Assembly: GCF_030408835.1 (NCBI RefSeq)
Contig: NZ_CP047357.1
Coordinates: 2,108,001 to 2,172,000 of the forward strand
DNA from: Corynebacterium freneyi
Lineage (GTDB): Bacteria; Actinomycetota; Actinomycetes; Mycobacteriales; Mycobacteriaceae
DNA length: 64,000 bases
Direction of reading: 5' to 3'
The notes under the pieces are model-generated. The model searched no databases. It was not told the DNA's origin and worked only from the letters and a program-made list of their open reading frames with translations. The first letter of the stretch is position 1; the number at the start of each line of letters is the position of its first letter. This document shows positions 36,320-46,025 of the stretch, in pieces. Both the position numbers and the translations under genes were made by a program.

Positions 36320-37243
36320 GTGCTCAGATTTCTCGGCGTGCGGATCCCGCAGACGGCTGTCGCGTTCCTCCTGGCGACGTTCGTCGTCTTCGGCCTCGCC
36401 TACATCGCACCCGGCGACCGAGTTTCCGCCGCCCCCGAAACGGTCGGGCTGTCGGAGACGGACGCCGCCGCCATGCGCGCGGAATTGGGCCTCGACCGGC
36501 CCTTTTGGGAGCAGTACTTCGACTTCCTCCGGGGCCTGCGGGCCTTCGATTTGGGCACGTCGACGACCGGGGTTCCGGTGACCTCGCTCGTCGGGGCCGC
36601 GTTGCCCGCCACCGCGGCACTGGCGACGGCCGCCCTGGCTGTGTCGATCCTCGTCGGGCTGACCATGGGCGTCGTCGCAGGACTGACCGATACCCGCCGG
36701 GTCACCGTCCCCGTCTTCATCGTCTCCGCGTTCCTGGTGGCGTTGCCGCAATTCGTGCTGGCCATCACCGTGCGCGACACCGCGATCGGTGCGGGGTGGC
36801 AGTTCGGTTCGGCGGGGCGGGACATCGCCATCGGCGCGTTGATCCTGCCTGCGCTGGCCGCCGGGCTCGCGTCGGCCGGGTACCTCGCGCGAGTGTCGCG
36901 CGCCGAGGTCACCGGTGCCCGCCGCGCCGAGCACGTCCGCATGGCCCGTGCCCGCGGGCAGACGGGTGCGGGCCTCGCTCGTCGGCACATTCTGCGAAAT
37001 GCGCTGCCGCCCGTCAACGCCTTCGCCGCCACGGAGTTCGCGGGATTGCTCGGCGGCACCGTGATCATCGAAAGGATCTTCAACGTCCCCGGCATCGGCA
37101 CGCTCCTGTACGACTCCGTGCAGCGCGGCGATGTTCCGGTGACGGTGGCCATCATCATGTGCTTCATCGCCTTCCACATGGTGGTCACGCTGCTTCTCGA
37201 CGTCGCGCACGCCGCCCTCGATCCGAGACTGCGCAATGGCTGA
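36320..37243 (+). CDS. Peptide/nickel-type ABC transporter permease (DppB/NikB-like)
   Basis: A 307-residue integral membrane protein with six predicted helices and the BPD-transport signature region ARARGQTGAGLARRHILRNA (the EAA loop), followed by GGTVIIERIFNVPGIGTLL. It forms the translocation pore with the next gene product. GTG 36320 is used, after AGCAGGCG. The 3' end overlaps the next gene by eight bases. Substrate is inferred as oligopeptide or nickel-like from the family. Confidence 0.85.
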   Translation: MLRFLGVRIPQTAVAFLLATFVVFGLAYIAPGDRVSAAPETVGLSETDAAAMRAELGLDRPFWEQYFDFLRGLRAFDLGTSTTGVPVTSLVGAALPATAALATAALAVSILVGLTMGVVAGLTDTRRVTVPVFIVSAFLVALPQFVLAITVRDTAIGAGWQFGSAGRDIAIGALILPALAAGLASAGYLARVSRAEVTGARRAEHVRMARARGQTGAGLARRHILRNALPPVNAFAATEFAGLLGGTVIIERIFNVPGIGTLLYDSVQRGDVPVTVAIIMCFIAFHMVVTLLLDVAHAALDPRLRNG

Positions 37244-38165
37244 GGGGCGTGGTGGCGACCAGGTGGGCGTCGTCAAGCAACGAACCCGGCGTCCGGGGTT
37301 GCTCGCCCGGCTCGCCGCGGACCCGCGATTCTGGTGTGCGATGGCGATCCTCGCGGCGATGACGCTCGCCGCCGTGGCCCCGAGATTGTTCACCGACGTC
37401 GACCCGCGGGCCGCGGACCTGCACCGATCGCTGGAAGGCGCGGCTGCGGGCCACCCGCTCGGATTCAACCGGCAGGGCCAGGACATCTGGGCGCGAATCG
37501 TGCACGGTGCGGGACGGTCGTTGTTGATCAGCGTGCCATCGACGGTGCTGGCGGGCACGCTCGGGATCGCCATCGGCGCCGTCGCCGGATTCGTCGGAGG
37601 GTGGGTGGACACGGTGCTGACGCGGCTGACGGAAGTGGCGATCGCCATCCCCATGTACTTCGCCGCCATCGCGTTGCTGCACGATTCGGGTCCGGCGGCC
37701 ATGACCGGGCCGATCGACGCCGGCGATGAGGCGCGCATGACGATGATGCTCATCCTGCTTTTCGGCGTACTCGGATTCCCGATGACCGCGCGGCTCACGC
37801 GCAGTGCCGTGCGGTCGGTGGCCAACGACGACTACGTCCGCGCCGCCCTCGCATTGGGCAGATCGCGCACCGGAGTGCTTCTGCGCCACGTGCTGCCGAA
37901 CTGCCTGGGGCCCGTGATCGCGTTCGCGGCGACGCTGCCCGCCGGGTACATCCTCTCGGCGGCCGGTTTGTCGTATCTGGGACTGGGCGTGGGAGCGGAG
38001 GCGGTGAGCTGGGGCCGCGACATTTCGGCGGCTGAACCGGTTTTCGCCACCGACCCCGCTCCCCTGCTGTGGCCGGCGGCGGCGCTGACGGCGTGCATGT
38101 TCGCGTTCCTCATGCTCGGCGACGCGCTGAAGGCAGCGTTCGATGATCGGGCGGTGTCGCGATGA
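37236..38165 (+). CDS. Peptide/nickel-type ABC transporter permease (DppC/NikC-like)
   Basis: A 309-residue membrane protein, second permease of the operon. Conserved features are HPLGFNRQGQDIWARIVHGA near the N-terminus, the EAA loop (RAALALGRSRTGVLLRHVLP), and AGLSYLGLGVGAEAVSWG near the C-terminus. It overlaps both neighbours (eight bases upstream, ATGA downstream), so the three genes are translationally coupled. Confidence 0.85.
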   Translation: MAEGRGGDQVGVVKQRTRRPGLLARLAADPRFWCAMAILAAMTLAAVAPRLFTDVDPRAADLHRSLEGAAAGHPLGFNRQGQDIWARIVHGAGRSLLISVPSTVLAGTLGIAIGAVAGFVGGWVDTVLTRLTEVAIAIPMYFAAIALLHDSGPAAMTGPIDAGDEARMTMMLILLFGVLGFPMTARLTRSAVRSVANDDYVRAALALGRSRTGVLLRHVLPNCLGPVIAFAATLPAGYILSAAGLSYLGLGVGAEAVSWGRDISAAEPVFATDPAPLLWPAAALTACMFAFLMLGDALKAAFDDRAVSR

Positions 38166-39745
38166 GCCGAAGACAGGCGGGGTGGGAGCAGGCGGGGCGG
38201 GCCCCACACTCGATTCCGGACGAGGGACCACACGCCGATCCGGACGGAAGGTCGGCGGCACCGGTGTTGCGCTTCGATCACGTGTCCGTGGCGCATCACG
38301 GGGCCGCGCCGACGCTCGCGGACGTCTCGTTCCAGGTGTTTCCGGGCGAAACCGTCGCCGTCGTCGGCCGGTCGGGGTCGGGCAAGTCGACGCTGGCGCT
38401 GGCCGCGATGGCGTTGTTACCGGAGTCCGCGCGGGTCACGGGCGGGGCGATCACGGTCGACGGTGCGGACCTCACCCGGGCTCGCGAACGCACGTGGGCG
38501 GATGTGCGCGGGGCGACGATCGGATTGGTGCCGCAGGACCCGGCCGAGGCCCTCAACCCGTTGATGACGGTCGGCGACCAGATCGGGGAGGCGTTGCCGC
38601 CCCGCACCCTGGATGCCGGGGGCCGCGTCGCCGAGCTTCTCGCCGCCGTCGGCCTGGCCGATCCGGCGCGCATCGCGGGTGCGTATCCGCATGAGTTGTC
38701 CGGCGGGATGAAGCAGCGCGCGCTCATCGCCGCCGCGTTGGCGGGGCAGCCGGCTCTCGTCATCGCCGATGAGCCGACGTCCGCGCTCGATGCGGATGCC
38801 GCCGAGCATGTCCTCGACCTGTTGCAGTCCCGGGTGCGCGATGGCGGCCGGGCGCTCATCGTGATCACCCACGACCTCGCGCTCGTCGAGTCGCGGGCCG
38901 ATCGAGTGCTCGTCGTCGACGAGGGTCGAATCGTCGAACAGGGCCCCACCGCGACCGTGATGGCGTCGCCCGATCACGAGATCACCCGCGAACTCATCGC
39001 GGCCGCGCAACTCCCCGCCACGTCCCGGAGCGTGGCTCCCTCCCCGTCCCGCACGACGCTGCTGTCCGTCCGCGACATCCGTCGCACGTTCCCGGCTCGT
39101 CGAGGACGTCCAGCCGCCGAGGTTCTCGATGGCGTCAGCTTCGACGTGCGCGCCGGCGAATGCGTCGGCGTCGTGGGCCCATCCGGGGTGGGAAAGTCGA
39201 CGTTGGCGAACATCATTCTCGGTCTTGACCGGCCCACGTCCGGGGTGGTCCTCCTCGATGGAATCAACGTCCATTCCCGTCGCGGCAGAAAAAAGAATCT
39301 TGCTTTGCGACGGCGCATTCAGCCGGTTTTCCAGAATTCGACGGCATTGAATCCACGAATGACCGTCGGGGACATCGTGGCAGAGCCCCTGACGCTGCAT
39401 CGCGTGGGCGAGGCTCGGTACCGACGAGACCGCGTTGTCGAGCTTCTCGACGATGTCGAATTGACGGCGGATCTAATGGACCGCCGGCCCTTCGAGTTGT
39501 CCGGCGGCCAACGGCAACGTGTGGCCATCGCCAGGGCATTGGCTTTGGCTCCGGATGTGCTGGTTCTCGATGAGCCTTTCCATGCCCTGGATTCCATTGC
39601 CCAGTCACGCCTTCTGGTTCTGTTGTCGACTTTGCGTGCGGACCGGGGCCTCGCGAGCATCCTCATCTCCCACGATCGCCGCGTCGTTGACGCGATCGCC
39701 GACACGGTCGTCGCCGTGCCGCCCCAGCGCGCCGGTCGCCCCTGA
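38162..39745 (+). CDS. Peptide/nickel-type ABC transporter, fused double ATPase (DppD-DppF-like)
   Basis: A 527-residue protein with two complete ABC domains in tandem. Domain 1 has GRSGSGKST, signature LSGGMKQRA and Walker B LVIADEPTSALD. Domain 2 has GPSGVGKST, LSGGQRQRVAIARAL and VLVLDEPFHALD. One polypeptide therefore replaces the usual DppD/DppF pair. No substrate-binding protein follows directly; the probable partner is at 44279. Confidence 0.9.
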   Translation: MSRRQAGWEQAGRAPHSIPDEGPHADPDGRSAAPVLRFDHVSVAHHGAAPTLADVSFQVFPGETVAVVGRSGSGKSTLALAAMALLPESARVTGGAITVDGADLTRARERTWADVRGATIGLVPQDPAEALNPLMTVGDQIGEALPPRTLDAGGRVAELLAAVGLADPARIAGAYPHELSGGMKQRALIAAALAGQPALVIADEPTSALDADAAEHVLDLLQSRVRDGGRALIVITHDLALVESRADRVLVVDEGRIVEQGPTATVMASPDHEITRELIAAAQLPATSRSVAPSPSRTTLLSVRDIRRTFPARRGRPAAEVLDGVSFDVRAGECVGVVGPSGVGKSTLANIILGLDRPTSGVVLLDGINVHSRRGRKKNLALRRRIQPVFQNSTALNPRMTVGDIVAEPLTLHRVGEARYRRDRVVELLDDVELTADLMDRRPFELSGGQRQRVAIARALALAPDVLVLDEPFHALDSIAQSRLLVLLSTLRADRGLASILISHDRRVVDAIADTVVAVPPQRAGRP

Positions 39746-40147
39746 GGCAGGCCACTGTCGGCTACCAACGGACGTCGATGATGGCGTCGATCCCGGTGGT
39801 TTCATCGCCGGGGACGACCGTGCACTACCCCCGCCCGGAGCGTCTACGCTTTTCCGTTTACATATTCCCCTCCGATCAACACCCCCGCCGTGAGCGTCAT
39901 GCCAGCGCCACCCGCCTGACAGTCCCGGCATTCGACATTCGCGACATCGAGTCACCGACACGCGATCTGGAACACATTTCCGCAGGCTACAGTCGCCCAT
40001 ATTACACCCTGCACACAAGTGATATGCAGCCACACAACAGCGAGAGCTGCCACAGTTGCCGATTAGCGCGATCGCCAGCGCGAGCGCCACCGAGAGAATT
40101 TCGGAGATTTTGTGCACGCTATTGGCTTTGCGGATAAAGTCGACGCC
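39746..40147. other. 402-base gap without a recognised gene
   Basis: Lower in GC than the flanking operon. It contains TAAAGT (40135-40140), the likely -10 of the following leaderless lipoprotein gene. I see no convincing gene, RNA or repeat in the rest. Confidence 0.5.
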
Positions 40148-40543
40148 GTGAAGACATCCCGCCTCAACACCACCGTGAAACCGCTCCTGGCGACGCTCGC
40201 GATCATCCCGCTGATGATCACGGGCTGCGGGAGCGGACAGTCCGAGCCACAGACCGTCACGGAGACGGTCAAGGAGATTCCCCCCGTAACCGAGACGGTC
40301 ACGGAGACGGCTACCGAGACGGCCGAAGAGACGACGCCGAGCCCCACCCAGGCCACGACGCAAACGGAAACCAGTAACCCCAGGGTCAATCCCGTCGGCA
40401 CGACGGGCGATCCGAGCAATGGTTTCCGCGTGTTGGAGGGCTACGTAATCGAAAGTTGCGACACCTCCGGCAACTACCAGAACGGAATGACCTACTTCAC
40501 GAACGGCGAGACCGGCTTCACTACCTACTGCGCCAACCAATAA
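40148..40543 (+). CDS. Small lipoprotein
   Basis: A 131-residue exported lipoprotein: signal peptide with hydrophobic LLATLAIIPLM and lipobox ITGC. A Thr/Glu/Val-rich linker (repeated TETVTETATETAEETT) follows, then a small C-terminal part with two cysteines (IESCDTSGNYQ and FTTYCANQ). GTG 40148 is chosen because TAAAGT lies seven bases upstream. No family recognised. It sits 30 bases before the GIY-YIG gene and may be co-transcribed. Confidence 0.7.
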   Translation: MKTSRLNTTVKPLLATLAIIPLMITGCGSGQSEPQTVTETVKEIPPVTETVTETATETAEETTPSPTQATTQTETSNPRVNPVGTTGDPSNGFRVLEGYVIESCDTSGNYQNGMTYFTNGETGFTTYCANQ

Positions 40544-40573
40544 CCCCCGAGATGACCTAGAGAGGACCTATTG

Positions 40574-41638
40574 ATGTCAGAAAACATCACGAAGACCGAA
40601 GTGCTCAAGCGCATTGGCATGACCCAGAACTCAGCGCAGGAACTTGGCGCAAACCTCGCCCGGTACGTCTACGCATACTTTGACCCGCAGGACTGGGCGG
40701 ACCGAATCGATGCCCATGAGGACGTTGAGAGCTTCGACGAAAGCCTCGACAACGCTCCAGCTCCTTTCTACGTAGGAATTGGCGTCGGCGATCGTTTTGC
40801 GGCGCACATCGACGAAGCGCGCAACGGAATGGAAGGCGCCAAGCGCGAAAAGATCCGTGAGCTCATCGCCGATGGTTCCGCTCCCGATATTCGATTTCTC
40901 GCATACGGACTGCCCACTGACGACGAGGAGTCCGTCTCCGGTCGAACTGCAGTGAGGACGATCGAAACGGTGCTGCTCAACTTGTACGGAGTCGAGTACC
41001 GCGGAAGCGAAGCCACCAGCCGCGAAAGTTTCGATGACCGGATGGGATACCCGCGGTCGTTGACGAATCGAGCCGGATCCTCGATTGAGGTGCCCTCGGG
41101 CTCGCTGCCCGTCGTCTCCGGTGAGATGCGGGGCCTGAACGAGCTCGAGATCAATTCGGTCGAGTCCATCGTCGAGGAGATTCAGGAAGAGTGGGGTATC
41201 GAGAACGTCCTTTTCATCGGCATCTCCGGCTCGTACTCTCCCCGGGCAAACATTGACCAGTTGCGGTCGATCACCTGCGAATGGTGGAACTTGCGGGACA
41301 CTCCTCTGCAGAACGAGAAGTTCGTCGTCCTCGGCTGGTCGCGTGACAACCATCGCGAGTGGCAGGACAATAACGGGAACTGGTCCCGGTCCATTCCGGT
41401 CATCCGTGCGGCGTTCGTCGTGGATGCAGGCGAGGTGGAAGAGAGCCTCCATGGAGACCGCGTGAGCTTCACGCACCGCGCGAACTTCGACTCCGATCTC
41501 TGGAGCAGCTACGTCGGCACCGCACTCGATCGCACCACCAATCAGATGCAGGGCCAGAAGTGGGGTGTCCCGAAGACGGAGAGCAGGGCCGACTTGTCGT
41601 CCATTCGCTTCTGTGACGCCGATGTCGAAGAAGAGTAA
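40574..41638 (+). CDS. LEM-3-like GIY-YIG domain protein, putative endonuclease
   Basis: A 354-residue protein. The N-terminal half has the layout of LEM-3/COG3680-type GIY-YIG domains: YVYAYFDP (GIY strand), PFYVGIGVGDRFAAHI (YIG strand with following Arg and His), PDIRFLAYGL, and a glutamate helix RTIETVLLNLYG. The C-terminal ~170 residues (IENVLFIGISGSYSPRANID, KFVVLGWSRDNH) are unassigned. GC content is lower than the surroundings, as for acquired DNA. ATG 40574 follows GAGAGGACC. Role unknown; nuclease activity is inferred from the fold. Confidence 0.6.
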   Translation: MSENITKTEVLKRIGMTQNSAQELGANLARYVYAYFDPQDWADRIDAHEDVESFDESLDNAPAPFYVGIGVGDRFAAHIDEARNGMEGAKREKIRELIADGSAPDIRFLAYGLPTDDEESVSGRTAVRTIETVLLNLYGVEYRGSEATSRESFDDRMGYPRSLTNRAGSSIEVPSGSLPVVSGEMRGLNELEINSVESIVEEIQEEWGIENVLFIGISGSYSPRANIDQLRSITCEWWNLRDTPLQNEKFVVLGWSRDNHREWQDNNGNWSRSIPVIRAAFVVDAGEVEESLHGDRVSFTHRANFDSDLWSSYVGTALDRTTNQMQGQKWGVPKTESRADLSSIRFCDADVEEE

Positions 41639-42158
41639 CGATCGGCTACTCGGTCTCCGCCTGTAATCCTTCCGCTAGAACAGCTCCTTCCCCTTCTGCC
41701 TGAGCCGCAGGACGGGGTTGGTGGAGGCCGGCCCCAGTCGAATCGCCCGTCCCGAAAGGAGACGGGCGATTCGCATATCATCCTCCGTTGGTGCCTGGTC
41801 GGACACGGTCATCGTCGGCAGCCAACCATTGTCCGGGTTCTCCGGGCCCATCTCGATCAGCCGCTCCCCCTCGGCGTCGATCAGCCAGCCGCGCCCCGCG
41901 AAGTACTTGGCACGCGGTCCAGCCTCCGCGCTCAACCGCGTCCACGAATCCTCGTCGACCCGGAAAACATACGGGCACCAGCCATACCTCGACGGCACCA
42001 AGTACCGCGCCCCCGGCTGCAGCGACCAGTATCCGCGCGCGGAACTCCACACGCGGTCGGGTCCGTCGACGAGCGACATTCCAATTCGCGTACGCGGGTA
42101 GCCCCTCTTCGGAGGCGTCTGATCCTGCGGCCCCAGGTCATTCTCCAGGTCCCATTCC

Positions 42159-43616
42159 GGCTCTTCAGGATTTAGAGTGCGTTGATCTTGGTGTGCAGCT
42201 GTCCGGAGTGGATCAAGGATCGCAAGATGTAGTGCCCGAGGTTCTTGAACCCCAGAGCGATGCCGCGCAGATGCTCCAGGCGCCCGTTGATCGCCTCGAC
42301 GGGCCCGTTGGACGCGCCGATATCGAAATACGCCAGCACGTCCTTCTGGCGCCGGTACAGCGTGTTTCCCAGCTGCTTAATCTCCTCTAACCCCTTCGGC
42401 ATCGTCGATGAACGCAGCGTGCTGATCACCTTCTGCATCAGCTTCTTGCCCTCGGCTTTCTTCGGGTACTGATAGGCGGCGATGATCTGCTGATACACCG
42501 ACCACGTCACCTCCAAAGCCACGTAGTCTTCGTCGGTGGCCCACAGTTGCTCGAGTCGCCGATGCTGTCGATCAGTGAGGAAGTCAATCCTGGTCAACAG
42601 GGTTTTCCGGTTCTTATACAACGGATCGTTTTTCTTGCCCCGCCGCCCGGTGGTCATCCGCTGCAGGCGCTGCCGGCACACGGTCAACTTGTCGGCGGCC
42701 AGGTGCACCACGTGAAAGGGATCCATCACCGCCTGCGCCCGCGGCAGGGCCTGTTTGGTGGCGGTGGCGTAGCCGGCAAACCCATCCATCGTGACAACCT
42801 CGACCCGGTCGCGAAAGCCCTGCCCACGCTGGCCGAGCCAATCGCTCAGTACCGCGGCGCTACGACCCGGGACCATGTCCAGCAACCGGGCCGGTCCGGC
42901 GCCGTCGATGACGGGGGTGATGTCGACGAGCACGGTGACGAACGAGTCCGGCTCACCGGCCCGGTGGGTGTGCTTCCACACGTGCTCGTCCACGCCCAGC
43001 ACGCGTACCCCGGCAAGGTGGCCGGGGTCGTCATAGACCAGGTGCCGGCAGGCATCCAGGGCGAGGTCGTTGACCAGGTCCCAGCCCAAGCCCAGGGCTT
43101 TGGCGGTGGCGGAGATACTCATTTTGTCGATCGCCAACCGTTGCAGAATCCAGCGGGTCACCCGGCGAGTGACGGTGCGCCCGCGTTCGGCGCAGGCCAG
43201 TTCGCCCTGGTAGATCCGCTGGGTACAGGACTGATTCAGGCACAGGAACCGCGGCACGCGTACCTGCAACCTGGTGGGGAAGCCGACGACGGGAAGATCG
43301 GTCAGCCGGCGCACGACGTGATCACGCAGCCGGCCTGTGTGTCCGCAGCCCGGGCACTTGTCGCAGGAGTCGATGGGACGAGCACTGATGACCGTGAACT
43401 CGCCGGCATCCGCGGCATCGGTGATCGTTAATCCCAGCTCCGCGGTGCGGCAAATGGTGTCGGCGACGAGGTTGAACGTAGGCTGCATCGTAGGGTCCTG
43501 GTTCGGTCAGATGGTTGTGTGGTAACTCTCATCTTGTACCGGCCAGGGCCCCTACATGTTGTGCCACCCCGACATATCACTTCCCGCTAATTACGCACTC
43601 CAGATCCGGATGAGCC
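42159..43616 (-). mobile_element. ISL3-family insertion sequence, copy C (intact)
   Basis: 1458 bp, from GGCTCTTCAGGATTTAGAGT at 42159 to the complement of GGCTCATCCGGATCTGGAGT ending at 43616. Flanked by a perfect 8-bp target duplication, cccattcc (42151-42158 and 43617-43624). Nearly identical to copy B, so transposition was recent. It carries an intact transposase and could be active. Confidence 0.95.
42172..43488 (-). CDS. ISL3-family transposase (intact)
   Basis: A 438-residue DDE transposase. The N-terminal zinc ribbon has paired cysteines (CDKCPGCGHTG, RFLCLNQSC), followed by a helix-turn-helix (RLAIDKMSISATAKALGLGW). The catalytic domain has GVDEHVWKH, VVTMDGFAGYA, the DPFHVVHLAADKL segment and a late GASNGPVEAINGRLEHLRG glutamate region. 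The stop codon lies within the right inverted repeat. This is the only full-length transposase of the three copies and may act on the ends of all of them. Confidence 0.95.
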   Translation of the reverse strand: MQPTFNLVADTICRTAELGLTITDAADAGEFTVISARPIDSCDKCPGCGHTGRLRDHVVRRLTDLPVVGFPTRLQVRVPRFLCLNQSCTQRIYQGELACAERGRTVTRRVTRWILQRLAIDKMSISATAKALGLGWDLVNDLALDACRHLVYDDPGHLAGVRVLGVDEHVWKHTHRAGEPDSFVTVLVDITPVIDGAGPARLLDMVPGRSAAVLSDWLGQRGQGFRDRVEVVTMDGFAGYATATKQALPRAQAVMDPFHVVHLAADKLTVCRQRLQRMTTGRRGKKNDPLYKNRKTLLTRIDFLTDRQHRRLEQLWATDEDYVALEVTWSVYQQIIAAYQYPKKAEGKKLMQKVISTLRSSTMPKGLEEIKQLGNTLYRRQKDVLAYFDIGASNGPVEAINGRLEHLRGIALGFKNLGHYILRSLIHSGQLHTKINAL

Positions 43617-44278
43617 CCCATTCCTCCGCAAGGAACTGACCGGCCCAGCTTTCCGTCGACGAACGGTAAGACGACGGTTTTTCCACCCCCTCCGGAATCA
43701 CCCTCACGATGTCCGGCGAAACGATGAGCGGCGGCCCCATCCGGAACAACAACGCCGTATGCCCGGCCGGCAACGAATCGTGCACCGTTTTGCGGTCCAG
43801 GGCGGCGTCGGAAAGCAACTCACCGAGCACGTGCCGGGCGGTGTGCATTTCGCGCACGCGGTCAGGAGCGGGTGCGTCCTCGTAATCCGCAACATGCGCC
43901 AACAACAGCAGTTCCTGCAGATCACCGGGGTCGACGGCGGCGGACAGATCCGCGGCCCCGATCTTGTTGCCCGGCGCTGGCACGTCATAACCGCCGATCC
44001 GCGCAATCCGCCGCAACAACGCCGGCGCCACCGGCACCCTATTGTTCAATCCGTGAATCTGCGCCGCAGTCAACGATTCGGGTGCCATGCCCCAACGTTA
44101 AATCAACCACCACCCGAAGTGGTGGGAGCCCGCATTCCCACATTCCCCGTGGCTTAGGCTTTTCCAAGTACAACCCCACCGCCGGTTCCGCGCTTTCCGC
44201 GATTTCCTCGCCTTCCGCGATCTCCGGCGTGTGCCGTCGCCACCGCGCCGCCCGCGGGGCCCTGCCTGAGGAGCCCGA

Positions 44279-45976
44279 ATGCCTCCGCTCGCCGCCACGA
44301 TCGTCAAAGCCCCACTGCGACGATCACCCCGGCATACCGGCGACGGGAAAGCACGGACGGCGAAGGCGTCTACCCAAATCCGCAGCGTCATCGCAGTACT
44401 CGCGGCCCTGCCCCTGGCCCTGACCGCCTGCTCCCCCGCCGACTCACTGCCACTCGATGGCGCCGGAGCCGACGGCGCCCGCGTCATCCGCACGAGCCTG
44501 GGCAACCCGGACGGTCCCCTCTACCCGTCCGACTCCGGTTCGGTGGAGCAGATTGTCCTGGTCAAGCAGATTTTCGCGGGCCTGACGCGCCACGCGCCCG
44601 ACGGCGGCACGGTGCTCGACGACGCCGAGTCGATCGAGCCGAACGACGACTTCACCCGTTGGGACATCACCATCCGCGACGGCCGCCGATTCGCGGACGG
44701 CTCCCCCGTCACCGCCGACTCCTACATCCGCGCGTGGAACGACGCCGCCTACGGCCCGAATCTGCGCCTCCAGCGCAACTACCTGGAGCCCATCGTCGGC
44801 TTCGACGCAATGGACGGCGACGAGCCCACCTCCGAGCTGTCCGGACTGACCCGCACGGGCGATCTCACCTTCACGGTCGAGCTCACCGACCCCATGTCGA
44901 CGTTCGCGGACGTGCTTGCCAGCGTCGCGTTCAAACCGCTGCCGGACGCCGCCTTCGACGATCCGGAAGGCTTCGGCATGCGGCCCATCGGCAACGGCCC
45001 GTACCGCTTGGCCGATGCGCCCGACGCCTGGCGCCAGGGCCGCGACATCAACCTGGTGCCCAACGAGGAGTACCGCGGCGATCTGGTCCCCGACAACGCC
45101 GGCCTGACCTTCGTCTTCCACCGTTCGGCCGACGCCGCCTACGCGGACCTGCGCTCCGGCGCCATCGACATCCTGCCGGGCGTCCCGAGCACCGTCCCGG
45201 TCGCCGAGCATTTCCCCGACACCCGCTCGTCGGGCCCGGGCTTCGGCATGCGATCCCTGGTCATCCCCGTCGACCAGGCGGGATTCACCGGCGAGGAGGG
45301 CCGCCTGCGCCGGCGGGCCCTGTCCCTGGCGATCGACCGTCCCCTCATCGTCGATCGGCTTTACGACGGCCTCGCCGTCCCCGCATCCGGCCCCGCACCC
45401 CAGGCAACCCGTGATTCCGGCGCCCCGATCCCCGGCGCGGAGGTGCTCGGCCACGACCCCGAACGTGCCCGGGAGCTATGGCGCGAGGCCGACGAGATCG
45501 CCGAGTGGGAGGGGCCCTTCCCCATCCACTTCCCCGGCACCGGCGATGACCGTGCGTGGATCGAGGCCGTGGTCGCGCAGATCGAAAGCACGCTGGGCAT
45601 CGACGCCATCGCAAAGCCCCTGCCCACCTCCGCCGCATTCGGTGAACTGTCCCGTTCCGGGAAGTACGTCGGGGCGGCGCGGGGCTCCCTCGAACCCACG
45701 CTGCCCCTGGCGTCGCAGCACCTTTTGCCGGCGTTCGGCACCGACGGCCCGCTGAACCGCTCCGGGTACTCGAATGCGGAGGTCGATGCGCTGCTCGCCG
45801 AAGCCGGCCGCGCCGACGACCCGCGTGAACTGCACCGGCGGATTTCCGGGATCATCCTGCGGGACCTGCCCGTCATCCCGTTGTGGACCGTCGACGAATC
45901 GGTCGCCTGGTCCGCCGAACTCTACGGCGTCATCGTCGGCTGGGACGGGTTCCCCGAGTACGCGAAACTCCGGTAG
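44279..45976 (+). CDS. Peptide-type ABC transporter substrate-binding lipoprotein (family 5)
   Basis: A 565-residue secreted lipoprotein. A long N-terminus leads to hydrophobic VIAVLAALPLAL and lipobox LTAC. The mature protein has the family 5 solute-binding pattern: VKQIFAGLTRHAPDGG, DFTRWDITIRDGRRFADGSP, VTADSYIRAWN, RPIGNGPYRL, and a late RDLPVIPLWTVDESVAWS. It is the likely binding protein for the ABC permeases and ATPase at 36320-39745, although 4.5 kb of other genes intervene. ATG 44279 follows GAGGAG. Confidence 0.85.
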   Translation: MPPLAATIVKAPLRRSPRHTGDGKARTAKASTQIRSVIAVLAALPLALTACSPADSLPLDGAGADGARVIRTSLGNPDGPLYPSDSGSVEQIVLVKQIFAGLTRHAPDGGTVLDDAESIEPNDDFTRWDITIRDGRRFADGSPVTADSYIRAWNDAAYGPNLRLQRNYLEPIVGFDAMDGDEPTSELSGLTRTGDLTFTVELTDPMSTFADVLASVAFKPLPDAAFDDPEGFGMRPIGNGPYRLADAPDAWRQGRDINLVPNEEYRGDLVPDNAGLTFVFHRSADAAYADLRSGAIDILPGVPSTVPVAEHFPDTRSSGPGFGMRSLVIPVDQAGFTGEEGRLRRRALSLAIDRPLIVDRLYDGLAVPASGPAPQATRDSGAPIPGAEVLGHDPERARELWREADEIAEWEGPFPIHFPGTGDDRAWIEAVVAQIESTLGIDAIAKPLPTSAAFGELSRSGKYVGAARGSLEPTLPLASQHLLPAFGTDGPLNRSGYSNAEVDALLAEAGRADDPRELHRRISGIILRDLPVIPLWTVDESVAWSAELYGVIVGWDGFPEYAKLR

Positions 45977-46025
45977 CCCCTGCGTGAACGGGCCCTGTTC
46001 GTACGGGCCCTGCTCGAACAGCCCC

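Larger units (their letters stand above)
41675..44088 (-). pseudogene. Conserved protein of unknown function, split by ISL3 copy C
   Basis: The 5' part (44088-43617) and 3' part (42158-41675) are paralogous to the N- and C-terminal halves of the intact gene at 46026-47141. Removing the IS (42159-43616) and one target duplication rejoins them in frame: EEW is followed by DLENDLGPQD and then RIGMSLVDGPDRVWSSARGYW, matching the paralogue's RIGMSLADGPEAVWSSARGYW. The original product would have about 318 residues, with no signal peptide. ATG 44088 has TAACGT six bases upstream. The truncated N-terminal half could still be made, with a short IS-encoded tail (GLIRIWSA). Confidence 0.85.
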
